Shown here: piece after piece, positions 1-10,831 of the stretch
How positions within the stretch are numbered: position 1 is the first letter of the stretch
How the letters are laid out: each line of letters starts with the position of its first letter
NCBI GenBank assembly: GCA_007115705.1
Contig: QXEO01001123.1
Coordinates: 310,001-374,000 of the forward strand
DNA: 64,000 nucleotides
Direction of reading: 5' to 3'
From: Dactylis glomerata
Taxonomy: Eukaryota > Streptophyta > Magnoliopsida > Poales > Poaceae
Made by a program: the position numbers and the translations under genes
Notes under the pieces: model-generated
Database searches by the model: none
Seen by the model: only the letters and a program-made list of their open reading frames with translations
What the model was told of the DNA's origin: nothing

Positions 1-125
1 TCTAATTTTTTTGGGTTTTTGATATAAAAAGCAATGCAGGTAAAATAAAATAAAGTAAAGCAAAACAAATAACAAAGTAAAGAATGTGTGTGCGAAGAAC
101 TCCCCTCGCAGAAGTCTTCTCTCTT

Positions 126-142
126 CCCCGGCAACGGCGCCA
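126..142 (-). other. Primer binding site of A (tRNA-Asp type)
   Basis: The minus strand reads TGGCGCCGTTGCCGGGG, the complement of the 3' end of plant tRNA-Asp including CCA. It lies 10 bp beyond the LTR edge. The same 17-mer follows the 5' LTRs of D, E and F. Confidence 0.88.
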
Positions 143-152
143 GAAAAGAAGC

Positions 153-1775
153 TGCTACTCGTGTGATGGCGCCAGAAAACACTGTGGCGTTTAGTTGACG
201 TGGGAGCAGTAAGTCCTTGTGCGTGGTGATGACCAGCCCGTTGGGAACCCCAAGAGGAAGGTATGATGAGTGTAGCGGCTAGTTTTCCCTCAGTTAAGAA
301 ACCAAGGTTTATCGATCAGGAGAAGAGAGACGATGACGACTGAAGGTGTTTGTGGAACCTGCACACACACAAACAAATACTTTGTCCCCAACTTGCGATG
401 AGGTTGTCAATCTCACCGGTTTGCTTGAAACAAAGGTTATGAGTGTATCGAGTGGAAAATAGTAGTAATATGCGAGTAAAGTAAACAGTGCGGGAAAAGT
501 AAACAGGTGATTGCAATATGATTAAAATAGGATCGGGGTCCATAGTTCATTAGTGGTGTCTCTCCATAGATAAAATAACATGCTGGGTAAACAAATTACA
601 GTTGGGCAATTGATAGAATAAAGATAACGTGATATGTCAAGAAGATCACTATGAGATTTACTCTGGGCATTACAACAAAAATACATAGACCGCCATCCAA
701 CTGCATCTATGACTAATAATCCTCCCCCGGGGATATCATCCGAACACCCTAGAAGTATTAAGTTGCGAACAACAGATAATTGCATTAAGCAAAGTGTGTA
801 ATGTAAACAAAGCATATGCCCTCGAGCATATGAATGTTGTTTTCTCCCTAGTAGCAACAGCACATCTACCACCTTAGAGGTTTCTGTCACTCCCCCAGGT
901 GAAATAGAGACATGAACCCACTATCGAGCATAAATACCCCCTCTTGGAGTCACTAGCAACTACTCGGCCAAGATAGCTACTAACAACGGAGAGCATGCAA
1001 GATCATAAACAACATAGAGATAACAAAAGATATAATTCATTACAGCAACTTAATCATAAACACCAATATTCATCGGATCCCAACAAACCAACATCATAGA
1101 ATTACATAACGGTGATCTCAATCATGTAGGGCAGCTCATGAGATCTAAACATGAAGCACATGGTGGAGAAGACAACCAGCTAGCTACTGCTATGGACCCA
1201 TAGTCCAAGGTAGACTACTCACTCATCGCTCCGGAGGCAAGCATGGCGATGAAGAAGACCTCCGGTGGCGATTCCCCTCTCCGGCAGGGTGCCGGGAAGA
1301 GCTTCTGGACCCTCCCGATCTTCGGGTCGACGGCGGCGGCGGATCGCGATGTATTCTGGAAAACTGATCGGGCACTTAGGTTTTTCTCGTCAGGGGGTAT
1401 ATATAGGCGAAGGGACGATGTCAGAGGAGGGACCACGCCCCCTCACACGGGGCTGGCGCGGCCAGGGGGTGGCTGCGCCGCCCCTGTGTCTGGGGCCCAC
1501 GTGGCCCCACTCCGTCAGGTCTTCGGATGTCTGGAAGCTTCCCCGTGAAATATGACTTCAGGAACTTGTTTCGTCCAATTCCGAGAATATTTCCTGTGTA
1601 TCACTTCTGAAACACAAAAACAGCAGAAAACAGGAAACTGGCACTGTGGCACTTCGTTAATAGGTTAGTTCCGGAAAATGTATAAAAATGCCACTAAGTG
1701 TAACGAAACAATATACAAATGGTGTAAAAACAAGCATGGAGCATCAAAAATTATAGATACGTTTGAGACATATCA
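153..1775 (-). repeat. 5' LTR of element A
   Basis: Read on the minus strand it starts TGATATGTCTCAAACGTATC and ends GAGTAGCA, aligning along its length with both LTRs of F. A TATA box (TATATATA at 1398-1405, minus strand) lies just downstream of a GC-rich region, as in F and D. The start shows TGATATG where F has TGATACG. Confidence 0.88.
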
Positions 1776-1862
1776 GTGCTCTTATGTAAATATATTCTCT
1801 TCGTATGAAATACTATGCTGCCTTTCTGAAATTGTTTCTCCTTTCTTTTTCTATTGTAGTCG

Positions 1863-2791
1863 ATGCGCGTTCATGATCCTTTGACTCATGGTCCTGCTCC
1901 TTCTTCTGCTCGTGGGTTCGATCCCCAGATTTCTTCGACTACTAGTCGATGCAGTCAGTGCTTGGAATACTCTTCCAGGATTTCCGACCTTGAAACTCGC
2001 CTATCCTTGGCTAAATGTCAAGCACAGATGGCTATTAAAAAGGCTAGCCAAGCCAGTGGCTATATGAAGAAAATCTCTTCCCTTGAAGAAAAGGTCTCCA
2101 GCTTGACGGCGAAGGTTGTTCATAATGAAGAGTGCGAGTCTTTCATTCTTGGCATTGTCGAGTCTGCTTGCGAGCTGTTGCGATGTGAGTTTTCTTTCGA
2201 CTCCTTCTTTGGCTGTTTGTGCATTGCTGCTTTTGTGATATATTTGTTGTTGTAGGTACTTGTTTGGATTTTGCTGCTGAAGAACGTCGAGTTGCTGAGC
2301 GAAATGCTGCTTTGGAGAAGATATCGACTGGCTACGAGACTTTGTGGTCTGATCCTCGACGCCGAAGCGCCATTGTACTGCTCCAAGACCGTGCCCAGCA
2401 TATTGGCGAGTCAGTTGATGGTTGTCGACGAGCTCTCACAACTATGCACTCCATCATGCTTCCTCGTAATCATTTGCCTGCAACTTTCCCACTTCTTCTT
2501 GATATTTTCAGATCAAGTCATCGTATTCATAGGTTGATAGAGCTGAACTTAGTGGCAGGTGCCAAATTTGCTCTCGGGTGGATACGCAAGTGGCACCCGA
2601 GGTTGAATTACAGCACTATGTCCCTGAGTTTGGCTCCAGGTGGAGCTAGCCTTCGAGTTCATATGGAGAATACGCTGCAGCCTGCCCGGAGACTCATAGC
2701 TAGGCTTCTGGAGGCGGATGCTGCGTTTTTTCGCGAGTACCACTATTTGGATCCTTTAGGCGTAGATGATTCTGACAACCCGTTGTTGTAA
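1863..2791 (+). CDS. Antisense spliced gene of element C, coiled-coil protein (partial)
   Basis: This gene runs opposite to C's gag. Two exons are visible, 1863-2184 and 2256-2791. The intron has GTGAGT at 2185 and TTGTTGTAG ending at 2255, and removing it joins the two open frames exactly. Another good acceptor (CTATTGTAG, ending 1859) just upstream suggests that 1863 is not the true start and that earlier exons lie beyond element A. The first exon encodes a Ser-rich stretch followed by a heptad-like coiled coil (around residues 40-95). The second encodes a mostly helical region ending in a short acidic tail. Tat-lineage grass elements are known to carry antisense or extra ORFs, often labelled putative gypsy-type transposon proteins; this is probably one of them. 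Its function is unknown. It may be a 3' fragment now cut from its promoter by A. Confidence 0.6.
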
Positions 2792-3080
2792 TGTTTTGTG
2801 TATATGGAACGCGAGAGTGTCTTATTTTGCGACTGTTGTGTCGAAAAGTTTATTCTCAAAGCGTTATTTACGTAAGTCGTGCGTTTGCCGCATTTTTCCT
2901 TTGAAAAAGACTCGTAAACTCAAATATGAGGAACGATTTATCTTTATGTATACTTGTAATATAAGATACATGGGGTGACCCAAGAGATCCGGCCTATGAC
3001 CTGTGTTCTGGACCTAGAGGGCATTGCCCCTGGTATAACTCGTGGCTTTTATAGCCTTTGTGTCCTGCTCTTCTCTATGT
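2792..3080. other. Convergent intergenic stretch of C
   Basis: This is the 3' ends of the antisense gene and of gag-protease meeting head to head. I see no further ORF. AT-rich sequence at 2895-2970 could hold polyadenylation signals for the antisense gene, but none is certain. Confidence 0.4.
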
Positions 3081-6000
3081 CTATGACGTCGCAGTTTTCC
3101 CTTCTTCTCCTGCGCTTTTGCCTTCCCCTGGTGTTTCTACTCGTGGTTTCTTTGCCTCGGGCTCCGCGACGCGTCCCTCGAGTAGCTTGATGCCTTCTGT
3201 AGTCGTGCTTTTCACCTTTTCTGCATAGTTGGCTATCATGCCAAAGTTTTGCGCCATCTTGTGGAACTCTCTGTCGCAGAGATCTGAGACTTCAAAACTT
3301 CCTTTGACTGTAATTATTCCTCTTGGTCCTGGCATTTTAAGTACTAAATACGTATAGTGAGGTACTGCCATGAAACGCGAAAACGCGGGTCGTCCGAGGA
3401 TCGCATGATATTGAGATGGCCAGTCCATGACTTCGAAGTCTAATTTTTCTCTCATGTAGTTTTGTCGGTTGCCGAAGCAAACATTGAGTGCTATCCGACC
3501 CAGTGGGTAATTGGCACTTCCTGGCACAATCCCGTGGAAAGAGCAATCTGTTGGTTTCAGGAACTCCAGCGATATGTGCATTGCCCTGAGTGTTTTCGCG
3601 TATATCAAGTTAATCCCACTTCCTGTGTCCATGAATATTCTGTCGACATCATACGCGCCGATTTGAGCTTTGAGTACCAGAGGCGCATTTCCTGGCCGAG
3701 GTACTGTTATGGGGTGGTCCTCTCTATTGAATTCAATTGGTTGTTCTGACCAATGCAAATATTCTGTTGTAGCTGGAGGCGACATGACTGCTAGATTGAC
3801 TTGTCGAGTTATACTCTTTTCTTCTTTGTTCAACTTGGGCACTGGTTGTATCATTGCTGTGATGTGTCCTTTTGATGGGACGTACCCTTCGTCGTCGTCG
3901 TCGTCGTCGTGTCCCTTGTTTTGCTGATCTTGTCCTTGAGGAGCTCCGTTGTTTCCTTGCTGGCTTGTCGGCGGATTGTTACTTCCTTCAAATCCTTGTC
4001 GCCTTACTTCGGTTTGTTTGTTTATTGCTGCTTCTTGTAGTTTTAAGAATGTTGTGCAGTCTTTCATTGCGTGCCTTGATACTCGCTTCCCGTCGACGAA
4101 CGCTGAGTGTATATGACAAGGCCCGTTGAGCATATCTTCTGGTGATGGGTTGTACTCTCTGGATTCTCTTGGTGGGAACTTCTTGTAGTCCTCTCTTCCG
4201 TAGCTGCGATATCCCGAGCTTCTGCGATCGTTTCCTTGATAACTGTTGTCTTTATATCCTGCGGTGACTTGGCTATGAGAGCCGTAGGTGTCGTAGTTTC
4301 GGGATCGTCTCCTTTGACTTCCATGTCTGTTTCTTCTGTCGTCCTCTGGAGATCGTGTCCGTTTGTTGTTGCACGCATCTTCTCTATCTGCAAATCTGTT
4401 TGCTATGTCCATGAGATCTGACACCGTTTTTGGCTTGATCCTACCCATCTCTTTGACTAGGTCTCTTCGCCTTAATCCAATGATGAACGCGTCTATTGCT
4501 CTTTCGTCTGAAACTTCGACTGCTGAATTTTTGATGAGGCTCCACCTTTGGATGTATGCTCGTAGTGTTTCGTCGCGTTGCTGTACGCATGCCTTGACTT
4601 CTTCTATTGATGCTGGCCGTTTGTATGTTGACCTAAAGTTGCTTGTAAATTGCTTCGTGAGGTCTTCCCAGCTTCCAATGGATTCTTTCTCTAGTTTGCT
4701 CAACCATGACCTTGCTGCGCCGGTGAGGTGTAGTTGCAAACTTTGCATTGCTGTTTCTTTGGTTCCTCCTAGTATTTGGACTGCTTGTAAGTAATCTGCG
4801 AGCCATGATTGTGGTTCCTGTGATCCGTCGTATTTTTGTTGATCATGAGGTAGCTTGAATCCCTTAGGAACTGGAGTGGTGCGAACCCTACGGGTAAAGC
4901 ACGATGCCCCCATCTCTTTTTCGTCGTCTTCATAGTCGCGCCTTTCATTTGGGGATCGCGATCTTCGAGTTCCACCGTGCTGTTTTGGTGATGGCGATCG
5001 AGATCGGTATTTGCTGCTTCTATGCCGAGGACTATTGTGACGGCGAGGTGACCTTGCTTTGTGTACTTCCTTGTGATGATGTGCTTCTTCTCCTTTTGTT
5101 GATAGTTTGTGGCCTACCATGTTGAGTCCGTTCAATGCTGCTCTATGCATGTGCTCCCTAGGATCTCCTGGACTTGGTCGAGTTGTGAGCAGATATGCTT
5201 GTGCTGCTACTAATGCTGCTTCAGGGGTTTTTGGTAGGATGTTCCCCTGCTCGTCGACTGATAGGAAGGACGAGTCGAGGTTTTTTTGAAATACTTTGTC
5301 TGTCGGAGTACTCGAGGTTGTCATACCTTGAGCCGTGTCGACGATTTTTCCTTGCGTTGTTGTATGACGCCTCGCTTCGTGCTTTACGAGCAGCTTCGCT
5401 GGCTGCAATGGCTGAATATTTTCTTCTTTGTATCTCTATCTTCTCCTTTGCTAATTGCTTTGCTTGCTTCCTTAGGGCGTAATGATACCCAAAAAGTATG
5501 TCTTTGCTGGAATTTGATGGTATTGGTGTGCCGTGTTCTACGGCTTCTCTTATTATTTTCCACTCGTCGACTGATAGTCGAATTTTTTCCCTAGCTGTGA
5601 GGGATTCCACTGTTTGTCCTTCTGCTAGGTGATTTGCTCCTCTGTCGATATTTGCTGGGTTTATCACTGGGTTGTTATTTTCATCGAATTCTTCTGAGTT
5701 GTCGCCCACAATGGCGAGTACCTGGCACTGCTTGCCGATGTTACTATTAAAACTTGAGAAGATCGAGTCACCATCTTCAGAAAGCTCTAACCCTGTCTTC
5801 CATGTATCTGTTGAGTTGTCTGAGATATCGTCGAGGCAGATCGTGAGATCATCGAGTTGGATTTATGTATTGAGGTTGCCCTTTCCTTTGTTGTCTTCTG
5901 AAATTTTCCTTTTTTGCACTTCTTCTAAGCTGACCGGCGAGTTTACCTCGCTGGATGAGCCGTCGGAATACTCTATTATTGCTGTTGTTTCAGGCTCGTT

Positions 6001-6153
6001 TGCCGATGGATCTTGTTTCGTCGGATCCGAAAGGCGGGACGAACCCGACAGCCCGATGAGGATGCTCAAACTTCCGATGGTTAGTTCCACCTCTTGACTT
6101 CCGTCGACTTCTGGACTGCTGTTGGCTAAAAGCGAAAAAGCCGTCGAATTCAT
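3081..6153 (-). pseudogene. gag: gag-protease of element C, broken by a stop and a frameshift
   Basis: A minus-strand frame opens with ATG at 6153, 18 bp past the primer site. An in-frame TAA at 5863-5865 interrupts it; the same frame then continues to 5221. The frame used from there on (5408 to 3081, 775 codons) is shifted relative to it, and the likely slip is the run of seven A/T pairs at about 5282-5288. The long part holds a retrotransposon gag domain (WLADYLQ... through ...ANRFADREDA), an Arg/Ser-rich nucleic-acid-binding stretch, an acidic run (around 3885-3915), and an aspartic protease with MDTGSG and HAILGRPAF motifs. It ends soon after the protease, with no RT. It would make virus-like-particle protein and its processing enzyme. 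As it stands it is defective, unless the slip is a programmed frameshift. Confidence 0.8.
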
Positions 6154-6170
6154 GATTCCAACGCCCAGGG

Positions 6171-6188
6171 TCCCCACGGTCGGCGCCA
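6171..6188 (-). other. Primer binding site of C
   Basis: Two bases inside the LTR the minus strand reads TGGCGCCGACCGTGGGGA. It shares TGGCGCC with the tRNA-Asp sites of A, D, E and F but differs after that, so another tRNA must prime C. I cannot name it with confidence. Confidence 0.65.
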
Positions 6189-6190
6189 AT

Positions 6191-6526
6191 TGACGAGGGT
6201 TAACTCGACAAATGTCCTAGATGAAGGACTTAGGATCGGGGAGATAGGGCGTCGGATGAACTCGAAGGTAAAGTTAGTCGAAATAGGTGTGTATCGAAAG
6301 TAAACTTGGGTGTTCAACCTGGCTTGCTTTTCAATCTGCCCTATACCGTCCCCTCCTGGCCCCTATATATAGGTGGCCAGGTCTCGAGGATCAGGTAGGG
6401 TCCGATACAGATTACAAATATCGACATACGGTAATAACTCATATTCGACTATTATTACAATTGGGCCTAGCACAATGGGCCTCAGGGGTACTCAACTAAC
6501 GGGCTCTATTAACTATACCCTTGTCA
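6191..6526 (-). repeat. 5' LTR of element C (336 bp)
   Basis: Plus-strand borders TGACGAGGGTTA and ACCCTTGTCA form an imperfect inverted terminal pair with TG...CA ends. The left edge abuts the PBS, and the right edge abuts D LTR sequence. A TATATATAG stretch near 6364-6372 could be the promoter TATA on the minus strand. It is short compared with the 1.4-1.6 kb LTRs of A, D, E and F. Confidence 0.8.
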
Positions 6527-6696
6527 GCCAGTTCCCTGTTTTCTGCTGTTTTTGTGTTTCAGAAAAGCTACGCAAGAAATATTCTCGGAATTGGACGAAA
6601 CAAAAGCCAGAAGTCTTATTTTTCCCGGAAGCTTCCCGAAGACCGAAAGAGAGCCGAAGGGGGGCCAAAGGCCGCCCTCACACATAGGTGGCGCGG
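6527..6696 (+). repeat. 5' LTR of D, first visible piece
   Basis: It aligns with 29576-29745 of the 3' LTR. It is cut on the left by C and on the right by E, and ends with the target copy CGCGG (6692-6696) in the left arm of a GC-rich hairpin. Confidence 0.88.
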
Positions 6697-8094
6697 TGAT
6701 ACGTCCAAAACGTATCTACTTTCCCGAACACTTTTGCTATTGTTTCTCCTCTAATTTGTGTGTTTTGAATACAACTAACACGGACTGACGCTGTTTTCAG
6801 CAGAATTGCTCTGGTGTCTCGTTTTGTGCAGAAATTCAACTTCCAGTAAAAATTCGGGAAAAATCACCAAAAATCATATTTCACCAGAAGACCCACGGAG
6901 CCAGAATACGAGACGGAGAGGGGGCTCGAGGGGCCGTCACACATGGGCGGCGCGGCCCAGCCCTGGCCGCGCCACCCCTGTGTGAGGTGGCCCCAGGCCC
7001 CCTCTCGACCTCCTCTCTCGCGTACATATACCCCCTGACGACTTAAGATCGGGGGGATGGCGTTTTTTTCCAGATAGACTTCCGCTGCGCCGCCGCCATC
7101 AGAAACCGCGATTCGGAACCAGAAGACTCCGTTCTGGCACCCTGTCGGGACGGGGATTCGGAGGAGATCTTCATCACCATCACCACCGACGCTCCTCCAT
7201 CGACCATCCATGACTCCCCCATCCATGTGTGAGTAATTCCCCCGCTGTAGGTGAGGGGATGGTAGGGATTGGATGAGATTGTTCATGTAATTTGATATGA
7301 GATTGATAGGGCATAGTGCCTAGTATCTTTATTTAGTGCCTATGACATTGTTGCAACTTGTTGTGCTTAATGCTTGTCACTTTGGGCCCGAGTGCCATGA
7401 TTTCAGATCTGAACATGTTATTATTTCTATAATGATACTTGTTGTTTATGGTCTTACCTACAAGTTGTATACACATATTGTTGTCCGGAACCCGAGGCCC
7501 CAAAGTGACAGAAATTGGGATAACCGGAGGGGATGGCTATGATGTGAGGATCACATGTGTTCACCGAGTGCTAATGCTTTGCTCCGGTACTTTATTAAAA
7601 GGAGTACCTTAATTACCAGTAGTTTCCCTTGAGGCCCTGCTGCAACAGGCTGGTAGGACAAAAGATGTCGTGCAGGTTTCTCCTTGTGAGCACGTACGAC
7701 TATATACGGAACACATGCCTATGATTGTTTGTACTAGGATGCTTTATCATTATTTATCTGCAATGCCTATATCTCATTGATTTCATGAATTATCTTATCC
7801 ATGCAACGCCCGTTATCCATCCCTATGCCTACAGTATTTGTTCCTACTGTTTACAACCGTTACTTTTACTGCTGCTATTTTCCTGCTGCTGTTACTGTTT
7901 TCCCACTGTCACCACTATAAAACTGTTGCTACTGATAAACCACTGCGAGCGAGACTGTTTCCAGGTGCAGGTGAATTGACAACTCATTTGTTAAGGCTTA
8001 CATATATTCTTTGGCTCCCCTTGTGTCGAATCAATAAATTTGGGTAATACTTCCCTCGAAGACTGTTGCGATCCCCTATACTTGTGGGTCATCA
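6697..8094 (+). repeat. 5' LTR of E
   Basis: It starts TGATACGTCC and ends GGGTCATCA, with the same length as the 3' LTR. It contains a GC-rich hairpin at 6937-6985, and a weak TATA-like TACATATA at 7023-7030 about 40 bp after it. ORFs of up to 140 codons occur on the minus strand, identically in the other LTR, and are not taken as genes. Confidence 0.95.
6937..6985. promoter_or_regulatory. GC-rich hairpin upstream of the LTR TATA region
   Basis: The left arm (TCACACATGGGCGGCGCGGCC) and right arm (GGCCGCGCCACCCCTGTGTGA) pair over about 20 bp around a short loop. The same structure occurs at the same LTR position in D (29725-29778), in the 3' LTR of E, more weakly in F (about 18025-18080), and inside E at 11218-11270. 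Its role is unknown. Confidence 0.6.
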
Positions 8095-8105
8095 AGACTA
8101 TTTTC

Positions 8106-8122
8106 TGGCGCCGTTGCCGGGG
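8106..8122 (+). other. Primer binding site of E (tRNA-Asp type)
   Basis: TGGCGCCGTTGCCGGGG, 11 bp inside the 5' LTR, complementary to the plant tRNA-Asp 3' end. Confidence 0.9.
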
Positions 8123-8182
8123 ACCATAGCTTTATCTGTAAGTTCACTTGGTATTCATATTGTTCGCTGCAATCCTTTCATC

Positions 8183-10831
8183 ATGGGTAAACCTCGTGAT
8201 GGAAAGGTTCCTATATTGCCATCCACTACAAGAAGAGGTACGACTCTCAACACCTCTGTTGCTCTTGATTCACAATCCGTTATGAGTAAGTTGCTTACAC
8301 CACCACACCCACACGTTACTGCTACTACTTCTGCTGAGATTGAAAGTGCCACTGATAATTTAGATGATGCTTCTGCTGTGCTTGATGAGAGAGGTTCACT
8401 AGGTTCCTTTTTAGAGGCTACTATTGCTAGAGCTAAGTTGGGAAACACCACTGTTACACCTGTTAGTTCACCTGAGTCTAGGGAATGTCCTAGTGATGAT
8501 TATGATGATGATGCTTATATTGAGCTTAATGATGATTTTATTGCAGAAGCACGTGCTGCTCGTGATGCAGGTAATGTTAAAGAACTTCTTGCTAGATGTT
8601 CTGTTAGATATAATTTGTCTCCTGATCCTAAGTTTGCTGCTTCTCCTATAAATATTAGAGACAAGGATTATGATTTCTCTTTGGATTTATCTTACATATC
8701 TATTGTTGAGAAAACTCCTTTTTGTGGTACTAAAGATGAGAGTGCTATGGAGCACATGAATGAGCTTTCTACTTTGAGTAATTTGTTTTCTGATGATATT
8801 AAGCTCCGCACTTATTTTGTTGCTAAGATTTTTCCTTTCTCGTTGAAAGATGCTGCTAAAACTTGGTTTAATAGCTTGTCTCCTGGATCTCTTACTAGTC
8901 CTATTGCTTTGGTTAATGCTTTCTTTCAGAAATATTTTCCTGCTAGTGCTCAACATGCTGCTGTGCAGAAAATCTTTGATTTTGAACAGGGAAAAGAAGA
9001 GAAATTACCTGAATCTTGGACAAGGTTTTGTTCTTTAATTAGAGCTTTGCCTAAAGAACCATTGCCCAAAAATGAACTCCTTGATATATTTTATAATGGA
9101 CTAACGGATGAATCTAAGTCATATTTGGATAGTTGTGCTGGTTGTGTTTTCAGGGAAAGAACTCCGGCTGAAGCAGAGGAGTTAATGGCTAAAATAAGCC
9201 GGAATCATGATGATTGGATTTTAGTTGAGCCAACACCAGCACCCACTCCTGCGCCATCTACAGAGCCTACACCGAAGAAGAGAGGGATGATTGAATTAAA
9301 TGATGAAGTTATGAAGGAGGCTAAGAAAGCTCTTAAGGAGAAAGGTATTAAGGCCGAAGATGTGAAGAATTTACCTCCTATTGAAGAATTATGTAAGCCA
9401 ATCCCTCGCTCATCTACTATTGAGGTACACTCTCTCCAGCGCTTTGATGAAAGAGATATTCCTTACACTAAGCCTCCTGATCAATGCTTAGATGAGTTTG
9501 ATAATTTTATTGTTAAGCAAGAGAATTTTAATAGAATGGTGCATAATCATCTGTTGGAGAATTCTAGAGTTATTAACAAGATGCAGGATATTGTGGAGAG
9601 AACCGCCAATGATGTGAAGATACTTGCTAAACATTTTCAAATGATTCAAACACAAATTGATCAGCTTACCAAAGTGCAGCAAGACCTGCTAGTTAATGCT
9701 GCAAGAGAGAAGCAAGCATGTAAAATACGCACAAGAAGTGGTGCTGCTACTCAAGACCCATTATATCCTGAAGGACATCCTAAGAGGGTTGAGCAAGATT
9801 CTCAACGCACTTCAAGTGATGATATTCCTCCCAAGAAGAAGAAGAAGCATAAAACAACTGCAGAATCTTCTGATGCAGGTAAAGATCCTAACAGTGTTTC
9901 TATCTCTGATGCTGAAACAGAACCAGGAAATGATAAAGAAGAAGATAAAGAAGAAGTTGAAGAAGAACCGGAAAAGAGTGATAAAAATATAAAGTACACC
10001 AAAGAAGATTTCATTGCCAACAAGCATGGCAAGGAGAGGGAACCTTGGGTACAGAAGCCAATGCCTTTTCCTAGTAAGAAACACAAGTCCAAGGAAGAAG
10101 AACACTACAACAGGTTTTGTGAATGGATGAGACCTTTATTTTTGCAAATTCCTTTGACTGATGCTATTAGAATGCCTCCTTATGCAAAGTATATGAAAGA
10201 TATTGTCACTAACAAAAGGAAAATTCCTAGTGAGGAAATTTCCACTTTACTTGCTAACTATTCTTTTGATGGTAAAGTTCCAGAGAAGCTTGGAGATCCA
10301 GGTATACCCACTATTCCTTGCTCCATTAAAAATAACTATGTTAGAACTGCTTTATGTGATTTGGGAGCTGGAGTTAGTGTCATGCCTTTTTCTCTCTATA
10401 AGAGACTTAATCTAGTAAAATTGGTATCAACTGATATATCTTTGCAGATGGCTGATAAGTCTACTACTATTCCTATTGGTATATGTGAGAATGTTCCTGT
10501 TCAAGTTGCTAACAGTTGTTTAATATTAACTGATTTTGTTGTGTTAGAAATGCCTGAAGATGATAACATGTCTATTATTCTTGGGAGACCTTTTCTAAAC
10601 ACTGCAGGTGCAGTTATCAATTGCAATCAAGGAAAAGTCACTTTTAATGTTAATGATAAAGAATATACGGTTTATTTTCCCAAGAAGATTGATAAGAGGA
10701 ATGCTCTAAATTCAATCAAGCATGTTGAGACCATCAAAGTTGGTCAAATTATTTGTTCAGAGCGAAAGCCCAAGGAAGAATGTCAAATTGTTATGGTTGG
10801 GACTATACCTATCAAAGTTGAGGTAACATAA
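8183..10831 (+). CDS. gag: gag-protease polyprotein of E (882 aa, intact)
   Basis: This is the structural protein of the retrotransposon particle plus its aspartic protease. I chose the ATG at 8183 because it follows the PBS by 60 bp; the frame is open further upstream but without an earlier ATG. In order: an acidic N-terminus; the gag capsid-like domain (around residues 200-380, with KIFPFSLKDAAKTWFNSL and FYNGLTDESK); a Pro/Ala spacer; a coiled coil (around 470-520); a Lys/Glu-rich basic-acidic stretch; and a retropepsin domain near the C-terminus with DLGAGVSVM and ILGRPF motifs. The frame ends after the protease with no RT, about 840 bp before the second ORF. There are no stops or shifts over 2.6 kb. 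Athila-type gag proteins share this layout. Confidence 0.93.
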   Translation: MGKPRDGKVPILPSTTRRGTTLNTSVALDSQSVMSKLLTPPHPHVTATTSAEIESATDNLDDASAVLDERGSLGSFLEATIARAKLGNTTVTPVSSPESRECPSDDYDDDAYIELNDDFIAEARAARDAGNVKELLARCSVRYNLSPDPKFAASPINIRDKDYDFSLDLSYISIVEKTPFCGTKDESAMEHMNELSTLSNLFSDDIKLRTYFVAKIFPFSLKDAAKTWFNSLSPGSLTSPIALVNAFFQKYFPASAQHAAVQKIFDFEQGKEEKLPESWTRFCSLIRALPKEPLPKNELLDIFYNGLTDESKSYLDSCAGCVFRERTPAEAEELMAKISRNHDDWILVEPTPAPTPAPSTEPTPKKRGMIELNDEVMKEAKKALKEKGIKAEDVKNLPPIEELCKPIPRSSTIEVHSLQRFDERDIPYTKPPDQCLDEFDNFIVKQENFNRMVHNHLLENSRVINKMQDIVERTANDVKILAKHFQMIQTQIDQLTKVQQDLLVNAAREKQACKIRTRSGAATQDPLYPEGHPKRVEQDSQRTSSDDIPPKKKKKHKTTAESSDAGKDPNSVSISDAETEPGNDKEEDKEEVEEEPEKSDKNIKYTKEDFIANKHGKEREPWVQKPMPFPSKKHKSKEEEHYNRFCEWMRPLFLQIPLTDAIRMPPYAKYMKDIVTNKRKIPSEEISTLLANYSFDGKVPEKLGDPGIPTIPCSIKNNYVRTALCDLGAGVSVMPFSLYKRLNLVKLVSTDISLQMADKSTTIPIGICENVPVQVANSCLILTDFVVLEMPEDDNMSIILGRPFLNTAGAVINCNQGKVTFNVNDKEYTVYFPKKIDKRNALNSIKHVETIKVGQIICSERKPKEECQIVMVGTIPIKVEVT

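Larger units (their letters stand above)
1..1775 (-). mobile_element. LTR retrotransposon A, Athila-type, 5' end only
   Basis: Minus-strand element whose 5' LTR, primer site and leader lie here; the coding part continues left of the window. Positions 1-125 are the leader, matching (reversed) the leader of element F at 19393-19510. It belongs to the same family as F, with LTRs of 1623 versus 1620 bp and the same termini. It is inserted in element C; the five bases after its right end (GTGCT, 1776-1780) are the expected target duplication, whose partner is outside the window. Short ORFs inside the LTR are not credible genes. The family resembles the Sabrina/WHAM group of Triticeae, by recall only. 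Confidence 0.85.
1776..6526 (-). mobile_element. LTR retrotransposon C (Ty3/gypsy, Tat-like), 5' LTR and gag-protease part
   Basis: Minus-strand element with its 5' LTR at the right edge (6191-6526), then PBS, a broken gag-protease frame, and an antisense spliced gene at 1863-2791. Element A interrupts it at 1775/1776, and its 3' part lies left of the window. It is inserted in D's 5' LTR: the sequence right after it (GCCAG, 6527-6531) matches D's intact 3' LTR at 29576-29580, so GCCAG is the inferred target duplication. No reverse transcriptase is seen; pol could lie left of A. The gag, and the presence of an antisense gene, recall the Tat lineage of grasses; this assignment is inference. Confidence 0.75.

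Noticed and set aside
126..142. Apparent 3' end of a tRNA-Asp gene
   Set aside because: It is the primer binding site of element A; no tRNA body precedes it and it sits at the LTR border.
3888..3912. CGT-repeat microsatellite
   Set aside because: Part of the coding sequence for the Asp run in C's gag.
6864..7286. 140-codon ORF, repeated identically at 14949-15371
   Set aside because: Lies wholly within the two LTRs of E on the minus strand; no domain, explained by GC-rich LTR sequence.
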